From G963667915 sp965197385 (GTDB lineage: Bacteria > Acidobacteriota > Vicinamibacteria > Vicinamibacterales > UBA823), in NCBI GenBank assembly GCA_965197385.1, contig CBDANA010000006.1, forward strand, positions 186,001-250,000: 64,000 bases of DNA, in the 5' to 3' direction. The notes under the pieces are model-generated. The model was not told where the DNA came from and ran no database searches. It saw only the letters and a list, made by a program, of their open reading frames with translations. This document shows positions 1 to 7,694 of this stretch, piece by piece; the first letter of the stretch is position 1; each line of letters begins with the position of its first letter. A program made the position numbers and the translations under genes.

Positions 1-311
1 TGCTCGAGGCCCGCCGGGTTGAAGTAGGTGAACAGTACGACCATCAGCACGCTGGCGAACGCCGTGAGCGTTGCGTGCCGCCGTCCGTAGTAATAGGCCG
101 AGAAGACGGTCGGGAAGGTGTAGAAGCCCAGCACCATCCGCTGGGAGTCGACCATGAAGTTCATCATCGTCATGATGACGAACAGCGACAGGGGCAGCCA
201 GAGCTCCTTGCTGGCCTGCTCGAGCGTTTTCAGGAGTCCGAGTTTTGCTGCGTCGACTTTCTCTTGTGCGCCTTCACTGAGCGGCATGGCGATTGCCTGG
301 GAAGTAGCCAC
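1..311 (-). CDS. N-terminus of membrane-bound sensor/signalling protein (partial)
   Basis: The gene runs off the left edge; about 103 codons are visible. The GTG at 309-311 is preceded on the minus strand by AAAGGA nine bases upstream, which decides the start. After about 38 soluble residues there are two hydrophobic stretches (around residues 40-58 and 72-95), separated by a motif reading YYYGRRHATLTAF. That layout resembles the DUF4118/MASE-like membrane modules at the N-terminus of histidine kinases, GGDEF or HD-GYP proteins. The output domain lies outside the window, so the exact class cannot be decided. The call is inference from the membrane pattern only. Confidence 0.55.
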   Translation of the reverse strand, partial: MATSQAIAMPLSEGAQEKVDAAKLGLLKTLEQASKELWLPLSLFVIMTMMNFMVDSQRMVLGFYTFPTVFSAYYYGRRHATLTAFASVLMVVLFTYFNPAGLE

Positions 312-573
312 TGTTCAACATCCTTTGCGTCACGTGAATTTACGGAACTGCACTCCCACACTGGAGGGAGCCGGTCCTCACGAACGCTGAACAGTACGCA
401 ACATTGTGCCCAAATTGTTCCTGGGTGCACCTCAGCTGCTAATTCGTTACTGGGCAGTATTATACGGCCACTGGGGCCTCGATGAATCCTGGGAATCGAG
501 GCAATCGAGCGTCTCGAAATATCTCAAGAACGTGCATTGATTACAATTCTGAAACTCCCGACCACCAACTTCG
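312..573. other. intergenic region, nothing recognised
   Basis: This stretch lies between two minus-strand genes. No convincing coding frame, tRNA or strong hairpin is visible. It should hold the promoter of the membrane sensor gene that starts at 311. Confidence 0.5.
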
Positions 574-1095
574 CTAGCCATCCGAGCTGCGTCGATCGAG
601 GTATCGATAGAATCCGAGGTCTCGTCCGATCGCCTGCTTCGTCGCCCAGATGATCTGCCCGACGTGTCCCGAGAAATGCTCGACAACATGGTAGATCGCG
701 TGCAGGGTTGTCAGCTGATGCCCCTGAATCCGCCTGGATTCCATCAGATCCTGGACCGATAGGCTCCCCAGAACCGCATCGGTCTCCGCCAGGGTTTCCC
801 GGAGCGGCGCCAGGAGCTCGTCAGCGGCCAGGCGTTCCCGGGCCGAGAATTCGGCTGTGCGATCCCGGTCGTCGGGCCGGCCCCCGACGCCGCAGACGAT
901 CCACTGCCGGACGTTCCCCCGCAGATGCAGGATTAGATTGCCGACGGTGTTCTCGGTCTCGTGGCGGCGCGCCCACAGCTGGTCGATTGTCAGGAGATCG
1001 ACGCACGCCTCGATTCGTCGCAGTTGTTCCTTCAACTCGCGCCGTGAGACACCGATGAACTCGGCGGCGAGCGCGTCCGAATCGGCGTCACTCAT
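574..1095 (-). CDS. DinB-like / DUF1572 family protein
   Basis: A 173-residue protein, the usual length for the DinB/YfiT four-helix superfamily. The frame is open further upstream into a repeat element, but the first sensible start is the ATG at 1093-1095 (MSDADSDALAAEF). Motifs fitting DUF1572 include NTVGNLILHLRGNVRQW near residue 55 and HAIYHVVEHFSGHVGQII near residue 140. The histidines in these segments correspond to the metal-binding His of the fold. Family members are often metal-dependent enzymes, thiol S-transferase-like; the substrate here is unknown. No strong Shine-Dalgarno is visible, and the gene stands alone. Confidence 0.75.
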   Translation of the reverse strand: MSDADSDALAAEFIGVSRRELKEQLRRIEACVDLLTIDQLWARRHETENTVGNLILHLRGNVRQWIVCGVGGRPDDRDRTAEFSARERLAADELLAPLRETLAETDAVLGSLSVQDLMESRRIQGHQLTTLHAIYHVVEHFSGHVGQIIWATKQAIGRDLGFYRYLDRRSSDG

Positions 1096-1129
1096 GGGCG
1101 GCCGATTATAGCCCAACCCTGGAAACACG

Positions 1130-1315
1130 AGCAGCCCGTGGTGAAAGTCTCGCGGCATTCGACCGCCGATGCATCCCGCCATGGGCGGTGCGGGGCGTTG
1201 TCCGCGATGGATCAAATACTCCCGGTATTCTTCCTCCTCGCGCCTCCCTGGGGCCGATCGCGGCCTTAGTTGAGCGGGGTCTCGGTGCCACGCGGGACTT
1301 TCACCACGGGCTGCT
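1130..1315. repeat. MITE-like inverted-repeat element, copy 1
   Basis: The element begins AGCAGCCCGTGGTGAAAGTC and ends with the matching inverted arm GACTTTCACCACGGGCTGCT, giving about 20-bp terminal inverted repeats around about 145 bp. The interior shares blocks (ATACTCCCGGTATTC, CTCCTCGCGCC, GCATCCCGCC) with copies at 10863-11024 (inverted) and 26238-26389. It has no gene of its own. A non-autonomous mobile element or a large REP-type repeat both fit. Confidence 0.8.
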
Positions 1316-1494
1316 AGAGTGGAGCGGGACTTGTCCCGCGATGCGGCCATCCGAAGGATGGCCCACTAGATATGGTGGCCAACGCCGGGGTGATGCATGT
1401 ATAGTGTAGGAATAGTGTGATGTCCGTCCCGCCGGGTCGGAGGTGCTAGTCCAACACCATGCGCGGACGCCGGATTCGAGGAGAGAGACGCGCC
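1316..1494. other. promoter region of the HEAT-repeat gene with a short palindromic repeat
   Basis: GCGGGACTTGTCCCGC at about 1323-1338 is a perfect short palindrome, and CCATCCGAAGGATGG follows it. The rest should hold the promoter of the gene at 1495; TATAGTGTAGGAATAGTGTG is AT-richer than its surroundings, but no clear -35/-10 pair can be asserted. Confidence 0.4.
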
Positions 1495-2847
1495 ATGCGA
1501 GTGTCGAGCTGGATCGGATTGCTGCTGATCGCGGCCATGGCCGCCGCGCCTGTCGCGGCGCAGGAGCCGGTGAGCCGGAGCGTGGACGGGTTGGTGTACG
1601 ATCTGCAACACCCCGAGCAGGATCGTCGCGTGCAAGCCGCCCGGCTTCTTGGGCAGAACAAGGTGCACGCTGCCGTGCCGGCGCTCACCGCCGCCGCCGC
1701 CGACCGTGACGAGGACGTGCGCTTCGAGGTCGTCAAGGCGCTGGTGCGGATTCACGATCGGCGGGCCCTGCCGATCTACGTGGCGCTCGCGCGGGATGCC
1801 AGCCCGGACATCCAGGAGAAGTCGATCGAGGGGATCATCAACACCTATGTCAGTGACGAGTCCGGGTTCGTGCGGGGCTTGCGGAACGTCGTTGATTTCG
1901 TTAACCCGTTCAGCGACGACTACAACCCGCTTATGGTCGAGCCCTTCATCGAAGTCGATCCGGCGGCGATCGACGTGGTGGGCGATCTGCTGCTGTCTGA
2001 ACGAGCGCATATCCGGCAGGATGCCGCGGTGGCACTCGGCATCCTGCGTGCTCGCGCGGCGCTGCCGGCGATCGGGGATGCGCTGGACCAGGAGTCGGTG
2101 ACTGACGTCAAGGTCGAGCTAATCCGGACCATCTACAAGATTGGCGATCCGGCTGGTGGCGGCACGCTCGTGCCGCTGGTGCTCGACACGGACGAGTCGG
2201 TCCACGACGAGGCCATCTTCACGGCGGGCCGCCTGCGGGTGAGGGAGGTCGTACCGTATCTTGCGGACATGCTCGAGGCGGGTGTCGAGGAGCGCCGGAC
2301 GTTGTTCGGCTTCGTTCCGATCTCCAGCTCCGACGATCTGAGCCGACGCGTGCTGGAGGCGCTGGCCCACATCGGCGACCCGCGGGCACAGCACCTGTTC
2401 CTCGACTGGCTCGACTCCGACCGCCGCTGGTCTCGGCGGTTTTCGGCCGAGGGGCTGGGTCGGATCGGCGACGCGACCTACCTGCCTCAGGTTGTGGCGC
2501 GCCACGAGGCGGAAGAGGCGGATGACGTGCGGTTGGCTCTGGCCTTCGCACGCTACCGTCTGGGGGAGGCGCAGTATCTGCAGGACGTCGTCGATCGCGT
2601 CACCGACGACGACCAGGCCTACGGTTACCTCATGGAGTTTGCGCCCCAGGAGATGCCGGGCCTGTATTCCTATGTCCGAAACGAGTCGGACGAGCTGAGG
2701 ATCCGGCTGCTCGAAGTGATCGGGATGCGTGGTGATCAGTCGGCGATCGACATCGCCGAGGAGATGATCCAGGTCGGCAGCCAGGAGGTGCGCGCGGCTG
2801 CCAACCTGGCGGTGCTCCGCATCCGCGGCCGCCACCCCGGCCCCTAA
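1495..2847 (+). CDS. secreted HEAT-repeat protein
   Basis: A 450-residue protein. The ATG at 1495 is chosen over an upstream in-frame ATG at 1459 because it begins a clear signal peptide (RVSSWIGLLLIAAMAAAPVAAQ, cleavage after AQ near residue 23) and GGAGAG lies about nine bases before it. The mature part is a chain of HEAT/PBS-lyase-like repeats: RRVQAARLLGQNKVHAAVPAL, DVRFEVVKALVRIHDRRAL, IRQDAAVALGILRARAALPAI and several more to the end, with the typical alternating Ala/Leu/Asp pattern. HEAT solenoids bind partners; the partner here is unknown. The location is probably periplasmic. A 48-bp palindrome follows its stop. Confidence 0.8.
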   Translation: MRVSSWIGLLLIAAMAAAPVAAQEPVSRSVDGLVYDLQHPEQDRRVQAARLLGQNKVHAAVPALTAAAADRDEDVRFEVVKALVRIHDRRALPIYVALARDASPDIQEKSIEGIINTYVSDESGFVRGLRNVVDFVNPFSDDYNPLMVEPFIEVDPAAIDVVGDLLLSERAHIRQDAAVALGILRARAALPAIGDALDQESVTDVKVELIRTIYKIGDPAGGGTLVPLVLDTDESVHDEAIFTAGRLRVREVVPYLADMLEAGVEERRTLFGFVPISSSDDLSRRVLEALAHIGDPRAQHLFLDWLDSDRRWSRRFSAEGLGRIGDATYLPQVVARHEAEEADDVRLALAFARYRLGEAQYLQDVVDRVTDDDQAYGYLMEFAPQEMPGLYSYVRNESDELRIRLLEVIGMRGDQSAIDIAEEMIQVGSQEVRAAANLAVLRIRGRHPGP

Positions 2848-2850
2848 CCT

Positions 2851-2898
2851 TAGCAGCCTGTGGTGAAAGTCCCGCGGGACTTCCACCACAGGCTGCTA
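2851..2898. repeat. 48-bp near-perfect palindrome, deletion derivative of the MITE-like family
   Basis: The two 24-base arms start TAGCAGCCTGTGGTGAAAGT and close with the reverse complement; only one mismatch is seen. They match the terminal arms of the larger repeat (1130-1315) with the interior lost. Sitting four bases after a stop codon it could act as a hairpin terminator, though no T-tract follows. Confidence 0.8.
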
Positions 2899-2912
2899 GC
2901 GCCCGCTCCCGG

Positions 2913-2918
2913 TATAAT
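2913..2918 (+). promoter_or_regulatory. possible -10 box giving a leaderless transcript
   Basis: A perfect TATAAT lies seven bases before the ATG at 2925. If it is used, the transcript would start on or next to the start codon. No good -35 is visible because that position falls in the palindrome. This is suggestive only. Confidence 0.3.
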
Positions 2919-2924
2919 TGGAGC

Positions 2925-3956
2925 ATGCCGGCCACCACCGGGGCGGGGCTGCTCGGATCGTTTCCGGCCCCCGATCTGTTTTTCGAAACGGCTACCGCCT
3001 ACCAGCGGACCGCGGCACTCAAGACGGCGGTCGAGCTCGATCTCTTCACGGCGATCGGAGAAGGGGCCGCCACCGCCAAGGCGCTGGCCGAGCGCCGCAC
3101 CGCCATCGAACGGGGCATCCGGATTCTGTGCGATTACCTGACGATCGCGGGGTTCCTGGTCAAGCTGGGTGACCGCTACGAGCTGACGCTGGATTCCGCG
3201 ACGTTTCTCGATCGCCGTTCGCCGGCATATCTGGCGTCGGCCGTGGAATTCCTGAATTCCGAGGCGGCGATGGAGGGCTTTTCCCACCTCACGGACATCG
3301 TGAAGCACGGCATGCCAGAGGCCGTGTGCGGCGTGCTCGAGCCGGAGCATCCGGTCTGGGTGCGATTCGCGCGGGCGATGGCGCCCATGATGATAATGCC
3401 GGCCGAGTTACTAGGGCAGCTGGTCGGGGCGCCGGCGGGCGAGTCCTGGAAGGTGCTCGATCTGGCCGCCGGTCACGGGCTGTTCGGCGTGGCGATCGCG
3501 CAGCAGAACCCGAACGCCTACATCGTGGCGGTGGACTGGCCGAACGTGCTCGAGGTGGCGGCGGAGAACGCACGGCGGGCCGGCGTCGCCGATCGGCACG
3601 AGTCGCTGGCCGGGAGCGCGTTCGAGGTGGAGTACGGGACCGGCTATGACTTGGCGCTGCTGACCAACTTCCTGCACCACTTCGACACTTCGACGTGCGA
3701 GCGACTGCTGCGGAAGGTGGTTGACGTGCTCGTCGAGGGCGGGCGGGCCGTGATACTGGAGTTCGTGCCCAACGTCGATCGCGTGTCGCCGGCGGTGCCG
3801 GCCGGGTTCAGCATGACGATGCTGGGGTCGACCCCGGGCGGCGACACGTACACCTATCCCGAGTTCGAGTCGATGTGCCGGAACGCCGGCTTCCGTGACG
3901 TGGAGCTGCACGCCCTGTCGCCGACGTTTCAGCACGTCGTGTTCGCGACCCGCTGA
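2925..3956 (+). CDS. class I SAM-dependent O-methyltransferase (Methyltransf_2 type)
   Basis: A 343-residue protein with the two-part layout of small-molecule O-methyltransferases. Residues 1-100 form a winged-helix dimerisation domain (YQRTAALKTAVELDLFTAIG, then RTAIERGIRILCDYLTIAGF). A Rossmann methyltransferase domain follows. Motif I is VLDLAAGHGLFGVAIAQ near residue 170, the acidic ribose-binding residue is in VAVDWPNV, and LLTNFLHHFD is the region holding the usual catalytic His. The substrate is likely a phenolic or quinone-like small molecule; it cannot be read from the sequence. The ATG at 2925 lacks a Shine-Dalgarno and lies just after TATAAT. msrA follows 32 bases downstream. Confidence 0.85.
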   Translation: MPATTGAGLLGSFPAPDLFFETATAYQRTAALKTAVELDLFTAIGEGAATAKALAERRTAIERGIRILCDYLTIAGFLVKLGDRYELTLDSATFLDRRSPAYLASAVEFLNSEAAMEGFSHLTDIVKHGMPEAVCGVLEPEHPVWVRFARAMAPMMIMPAELLGQLVGAPAGESWKVLDLAAGHGLFGVAIAQQNPNAYIVAVDWPNVLEVAAENARRAGVADRHESLAGSAFEVEYGTGYDLALLTNFLHHFDTSTCERLLRKVVDVLVEGGRAVILEFVPNVDRVSPAVPAGFSMTMLGSTPGGDTYTYPEFESMCRNAGFRDVELHALSPTFQHVVFATR

Positions 3957-3988
3957 CCCGCAGCATCCATTATCGCCAAGGAGTGACC

Positions 3989-4636
3989 ATGCTGTCATTG
4001 ACGAAGAAGACCAAGATGCCGTCACCCGGCGAGGCCCTGTCGGCGCGCGACGAGCCGATCGTGGTGCCGGAGACGCATTACGTCAACGGGCATCGCCTGG
4101 TCCCGCCGTTTCCGAACGGGATGCAGTCGGCGATGTTCGGCCTCGGCTGCTTCTGGGGCGCGGAGAAGACGTTCTGGGGCCTGCCGGGCGTCTACTCGAC
4201 CATGGTCGGATACGCCGGCGGCCCGACGGTGAACGCCACCTACCGGGACGTCTGTTCCGGTCTGACCGGCCACAACGAGGTCGTCCGAGTCGTGTTCGAC
4301 CCAGCAGTCGTCACCTTCGAGCAGCTGCTCCGGACGTTTTGGGAATCACACGATCCGACCCAGGGCATGCGACAGGGCAACGACGCCGGGACGCAGTATC
4401 GATCGGGCGTATACGTGTACGACGCCACGCAACGCCACGCGGCCGAGGCGTCACGCGACGCCTACCAGGAGGCCCTGGTGGCGGCGGGGCATACGGCGCC
4501 GGTGACGACCGAGATCGTGGATGCGCCGGAGTTCTATTACGCCGAGGAATATCACCAACAGTACTTGGCTAAGAACCCGGGTGGGTACTGCGGCCACGGT
4601 GGCACGGGCGTTGCTTGTCCGACGGGCGCCGTCTGA
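3989..4636 (+). CDS. msrA: peptide methionine-S-sulfoxide reductase MsrA
   Basis: A 215-residue protein, typical for MsrA. It reduces methionine-S-sulfoxide in damaged proteins. The signature GCFWGAEKTFWGLPGV is present with catalytic Cys54, followed by GYAGG and GHNEVVRVVFDP, and near the C-terminus EYHQQYLAKNPGGYCGHGGTGVACP, which carries the resolving cysteines. The start is the ATG at 3989: AAGGAG ends five bases upstream, whereas the in-frame GTG at 3983 sits inside that Shine-Dalgarno. It lies close behind the methyltransferase, so the two may share a transcript. No MsrB is visible nearby. Confidence 0.95.
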   Translation: MLSLTKKTKMPSPGEALSARDEPIVVPETHYVNGHRLVPPFPNGMQSAMFGLGCFWGAEKTFWGLPGVYSTMVGYAGGPTVNATYRDVCSGLTGHNEVVRVVFDPAVVTFEQLLRTFWESHDPTQGMRQGNDAGTQYRSGVYVYDATQRHAAEASRDAYQEALVAAGHTAPVTTEIVDAPEFYYAEEYHQQYLAKNPGGYCGHGGTGVACPTGAV

Positions 4637-4643
4637 CACGGCG

Positions 4644-5543
4644 CTACTGTCTCGGCGTGCCGACGTCGATCTCGACTTCTACCAGGAAGCGGCGGAAGTT
4701 CGTGTAGGTCGCCTCGCAGTTGACCTCGATATTCCGTCGCACGAGCCGGCTCGTGGTCACGGGCCTCAGCCGCACGTGGTATCGCTCGGTCATCCTCGAA
4801 GGCACCAGCATGCCGAGGGTCTCGTTCGGTTGGTACCGCACCCGCAACTCGATGCTCAGCTGGATCTCCTTATCTTCGGTCCGGAAATCGGTCTCCACGA
4901 CCCGGCCGCTGGACGGCTCGATCCAGATCGTGCCGTGGCTGAAGAGATCGGCGCCCTGACCGTTCATGATCATGGCGGGCGGCTCGGTCTCCTCGTATTT
5001 AATTTCCCATGTCCTGATGCCGTCGATCGTCTTTTCGCCATCCTTCTCGAACGTGAATCTGGACTGATCGGCGCCAGCCAGGATCTGCAGCGCCATCGTG
5101 GGGACGTTGACGTTGCGCGTGATGGCGCCGATGTTGAAGCGTGCGCTCTCGATGATCAAGCGCCGGCGAAGCGCGCCGGTGATCCGCGGCGACTGGAGGA
5201 ACAGATCTTCCAGACGCTGCAGGCGATCCTCCACCGGCTTTCCGTCGACTTCGATGACGTCCCGGAAGGCGAGCCAGGGCTCCTGCGTTCCCGGCGTGGC
5301 CAGGACGAGGAGATCCGACACCGTCCGTCGGCTCCGCGCGCCGTCGGCCATTTGGTGGTAGTGCTCCTCGGCGATGACGGAGCCCAGTTCGTACTGGTAA
5401 CGCTCGACGTAGTCGGCTGCCCGCGAGAGCACAGTCTCGAGGGTCGCGGTCGCCGGCTGAGCGCCGGCCGCGGCAGGGCTAAGGACAACGACGACGAGGC
5501 CGAGCGGTGCCCTTGTGGACGACCGGATGCTGGCGACGAGCAT
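4644..5543 (-). CDS. secreted protein of unknown function
   Basis: A 299-residue protein. The open frame extends upstream through the tRNA gene, so the start must be the ATG at 5541-5543; GGAGA lies about eight bases before it. A signal peptide is clear (hydrophobic LVVVVL, cleavage about AAAGAQ at residue 29). The rest is beta-rich without TM segments: LQILAGADQSRFTF, GEKTIDGIRTWEIKYEET and GTIWIEPSSGRVVETDF resemble the lipoprotein-carrier/outer-membrane-lipoprotein sorting fold (LolA/LolB-like) seen in many acidobacterial secreted proteins. That resemblance is by eye, and no family is assigned. It starts 34 bases after tRNA-Pro on the same strand. Confidence 0.75.
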   Translation of the reverse strand: MLVASIRSSTRAPLGLVVVVLSPAAAGAQPATATLETVLSRAADYVERYQYELGSVIAEEHYHQMADGARSRRTVSDLLVLATPGTQEPWLAFRDVIEVDGKPVEDRLQRLEDLFLQSPRITGALRRRLIIESARFNIGAITRNVNVPTMALQILAGADQSRFTFEKDGEKTIDGIRTWEIKYEETEPPAMIMNGQGADLFSHGTIWIEPSSGRVVETDFRTEDKEIQLSIELRVRYQPNETLGMLVPSRMTERYHVRLRPVTTSRLVRRNIEVNCEATYTNFRRFLVEVEIDVGTPRQ

Positions 5544-5576
5544 CTGCGGGGTCTCCTGGACCGCGGGTTGATCGAG

Positions 5577-5653
5577 TGGTCGGGGCGCCCGGATTCGAAC
5601 CGGGGACCTCCTGCTCCCAAAGCAGGCGCGATACCAGGCTACGCCACGCCCCG
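5577..5653 (-). tRNA. tRNA-Pro (UGG anticodon)
   Basis: The minus strand folds as a full cloverleaf. The acceptor stem CGGGGCG pairs with CGCCCCG, the anticodon stem-loop is CCTGC-TTTGGGA-GCAGG (anticodon TGG), and the T-arm contains GGTTCGAATCC. The 3' end CCA is encoded (ACCA at 5577-5580). The length is 77 bases including CCA. Confidence 0.97.
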
Positions 5654-5669
5654 ACGGTGAGTCGATTGT

Positions 5670-5722
5670 AGCAGCCCGTGGCAAAAGTCCCGCGGCATTC
5701 GGCTAGCGCTGCATCCCGGCTG
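5670..5722. repeat. left-end fragment of the MITE-like repeat
   Basis: AGCAGCCCGTGGCAAAAGTC followed by CGCGGCATTCGG and GCGCTGCATCCCGGC matches the left end and first interior block of the copies at 1130 and 26238. The right part is missing. It overlaps the last codons and stop of rdgB. Confidence 0.75.
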
Positions 5723-6302
5723 GCGAGGTCAAGTACGCGCGAAGGGCGCGAACGGCCCGGCCACGGTGGCTAACGGCCATCTTCGCCTCGCGCGAGACCT
5801 CAGCCAGCGTCTTGCCGTAGGGCGGGTAGTAGAAGATCGGGTCGTAGCCGAAGCCGTCGGTGCCCGAAGGCGCGTCAGCGATCCGTCCCTCCACGACGCC
5901 CTCGGTTTCGAAGACGATCTCTGCGCCGCGGGCCACCGCGAGCGCGCACACGAAGCGGGCCGGGCTGCCGAGCTGCGCGCGTGCCGAGAGGCGGCCGTAG
6001 ATGACCTCAAATTTGTCCTGACAGCTGGCGTCGCCTCCAAACCGCGCGGAGTAGATGCCTGGCGCGCCGTCCAGGCCGTCGATGACGAGGCCGGAGTCCT
6101 CTGCGATCGTGATCTGGTCGGTCGCCGCGGCGTAATACAGCGCCTTGTCGCGTGCGTTGGCCGCAAAGCTCCGGCCCGTTTCCTCCGGCTCGGTGACGGG
6201 TGGAACGTCGGTCAGGGAGATCAGCTTGACGTCCACGCGCTCAAGCGTGGCGCGGATTTCGTCGAGCTTGCCGTGGTTGGTCGTGGCGATGAGCAGTCGC
6301 AC
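5703..6302 (-). CDS. rdgB: XTP/dITP diphosphatase (RdgB/HAM1 family)
   Basis: A 199-residue protein matching the family length. It hydrolyses non-canonical purine nucleoside triphosphates (XTP, dITP) to the monophosphate. Visible motifs are ATTNHGKLDEI at the N-terminus (nucleotide binding), AEDSGLVIDGLDGAPGIYSARFGG in the middle (catalytic Asp/Glu and substrate pocket), GFGYDPIFYYP and SHRGRAVRAL near the end. Its last residues (AGMQR and stop) are supplied by the MITE-like repeat fragment. The start is four bases from the rph stop, so rph and rdgB are almost certainly co-transcribed, a common pairing in bacteria. Confidence 0.95.
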   Translation of the reverse strand: MRLLIATTNHGKLDEIRATLERVDVKLISLTDVPPVTEPEETGRSFAANARDKALYYAAATDQITIAEDSGLVIDGLDGAPGIYSARFGGDASCQDKFEVIYGRLSARAQLGSPARFVCALAVARGAEIVFETEGVVEGRIADAPSGTDGFGYDPIFYYPPYGKTLAEVSREAKMAVSHRGRAVRALRAYLTSPAGMQR

Positions 6303-6306
6303 GGGC

Positions 6307-7071
6307 CTAGCCCGGGGCCGTTACGAAGTCGTCGATGATCGTCCGCTGCAGCGCGATCAGATCGGTGATGCCAGCGTCGGCCAACTCCAGGAGCCGATCC
6401 AGCGCTTCACGGCCGAACGGCGCGCCCTCGGCCGTCCCCTGGACTTCGATATAGCGGCCATCACCGGTCTTGATGATGTTCATGTCCACCTCGGCCGTCG
6501 AGTCCTCGCTGTAGGCCAGGTCCAGCATCGGCGTGCCGGCGACGATGCCGACGCTGGTGGCGGCGACATGATCTCGTACCGGCATCGAAGCGATCTTGCC
6601 GGACTCGCGCAAGCGCTGCAACGCGAGCACCAGTGCGACGAAACCACCCGTGATGGCGGCGGTGCGCGTCCCGCCGTCGGCCTGGATGACGTCGCAGTCG
6701 ATCCAGATCGTCCGCTCGCCCAGCGCCTCCAGCGTCGAGACGGCGCGAAGCGACCGGCCGATGAGTCGCTGGATCTCGTGGGTGCGCCCGCCGACCTTGC
6801 CTGCGGTCGACTCTCGAGTCGAGCGCGTCGTCGTCGCGCGGGGCAGCATGCTGTACTCCGCTGTGATCCAGCCCTTGCCGGTGTTGCGTCGAAACGGCGG
6901 CACCCGGCCTTCAACCGAGGCGCTGCAAATCACCTTCGTGCGACCCGCCTCGATCAGCACTGAGCCTTCGGCATGGATCAAGTAGTTCGGGGTCAGGGTC
7001 GTCGGTCGAAGCTGGTCTGGTCGACGCGCGTCGTCTCGAGTCGGTAACTTCACGGAAGTCCCAGTCAACAT
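6307..7071 (-). CDS. rph: ribonuclease PH
   Basis: A 254-residue phosphorolytic 3'-to-5' exoribonuclease that trims tRNA 3' ends and other RNAs. It has the RNase PH N-terminus DQLRPTTLTPNYLIHAEGSVLIEAGRTKVICSA (the EGSVLI block), the phosphate-binding region RSTRESTAGKVGGRTHEIQRLIGRSLR, and WIDCDVIQADGGTRTAAITGG with the conserved Asp residues. The ATG at 7069-7071 is taken; a GTG just upstream at 7074 is equally possible. No strong Shine-Dalgarno is seen. It lies in a minus-strand run with rdgB, the GerMN protein and the amidase. Confidence 0.95.
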   Translation of the reverse strand: MLTGTSVKLPTRDDARRPDQLRPTTLTPNYLIHAEGSVLIEAGRTKVICSASVEGRVPPFRRNTGKGWITAEYSMLPRATTTRSTRESTAGKVGGRTHEIQRLIGRSLRAVSTLEALGERTIWIDCDVIQADGGTRTAAITGGFVALVLALQRLRESGKIASMPVRDHVAATSVGIVAGTPMLDLAYSEDSTAEVDMNIIKTGDGRYIEVQGTAEGAPFGREALDRLLELADAGITDLIALQRTIIDDFVTAPG

Positions 7072-7082
7072 CACTCAGGCAC

Positions 7083-7694
7083 TCAGGGGGCCGCGGGCGT
7101 GCCCGGTCCGCTGGCCGGCGCGGAACCGGTCCACTCGGCGCGCAGGGTCAGCGGCCGCCGAAGATCGACGTGGCCGGCCAGCGTGTCGGCCTCCCGGCCT
7201 TCGATGAGAATCTGCACGGCGCGTACGTCGGGAACGTTGACCGTCACGGCATTGACGATCGTGTAGATGGTCAACAGTTCATCCAGTGAGCCGCCGGAGT
7301 GTCCGCTGCTGATGTCACGGCTCACGTCGACGAACACGTCGCCGCGATCCGTCATGTAGAGCGCGCGGAGGGCCGTTCCCGCCGGCACGGCGGACACCAG
7401 TGGCGGATCCACAGGTTGAAACTGGGCCTCGAGTACGTGTCGGATGCGCTCGGCGGCTGTTTCCGCCCCCGTGACCTCGCGTTCGACGCCGACCAGCCGT
7501 TCGCCATCGTTAGAGACGTAGAACAGCGTCGCGGCGGTCATGCGCACCGGTGCGGCGGCGGTGTCGACCGGCGGCGGGGCGCCGGCCTCGTTCCTTTCGT
7601 CGTAAACGTTGGGCAGCGTGACGATGATGAGCCAGGTGCCGAGCGTCCCGGCGGCTGCGATCGTGACGAGCCCGAGCCAGCCGCGCGACGTCAT
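7083..7694 (-). CDS. GerMN domain membrane-anchored protein
   Basis: A 203-residue protein. An N-terminal membrane anchor or uncleaved signal (LGLVTIAAAGTLGTWLIIVTL, residues 8-28) is followed by a proline/alanine linker and a GerMN domain (ATLFYVSNDGERLVGVEREV to VQILIEGREADTLAGHVDL). The GVEREV, VDVSR and VNAVTVNVPDVRAVQILIEG blocks are typical. GerMN domains occur in spore-germination GerM and in cell-wall-associated proteins of non-sporulating bacteria. The start codon overlaps the amidase stop by four bases (7691-7694), so the two are translationally coupled and likely act together on peptidoglycan. Confidence 0.85.
   Translation of the reverse strand: MTSRGWLGLVTIAAAGTLGTWLIIVTLPNVYDERNEAGAPPPVDTAAAPVRMTAATLFYVSNDGERLVGVEREVTGAETAAERIRHVLEAQFQPVDPPLVSAVPAGTALRALYMTDRGDVFVDVSRDISSGHSGGSLDELLTIYTIVNAVTVNVPDVRAVQILIEGREADTLAGHVDLRRPLTLRAEWTGSAPASGPGTPAAP

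Noticed and set aside
574..1350. Extended 258-residue DinB-like ORF
   Set aside because: The extra N-terminus is translated MITE repeat; the ATG at 1095 is the likely start.
5577..5653. tRNA-Pro as an integration site
   Set aside because: No integrase or repeated tRNA 3' end is found near it; the surroundings are ordinary chromosome.
5577..5684. N-terminal extension of the secreted protein over tRNA-Pro
   Set aside because: The extension is antisense-free tRNA sequence; a signal peptide and Shine-Dalgarno place the start at 5543.
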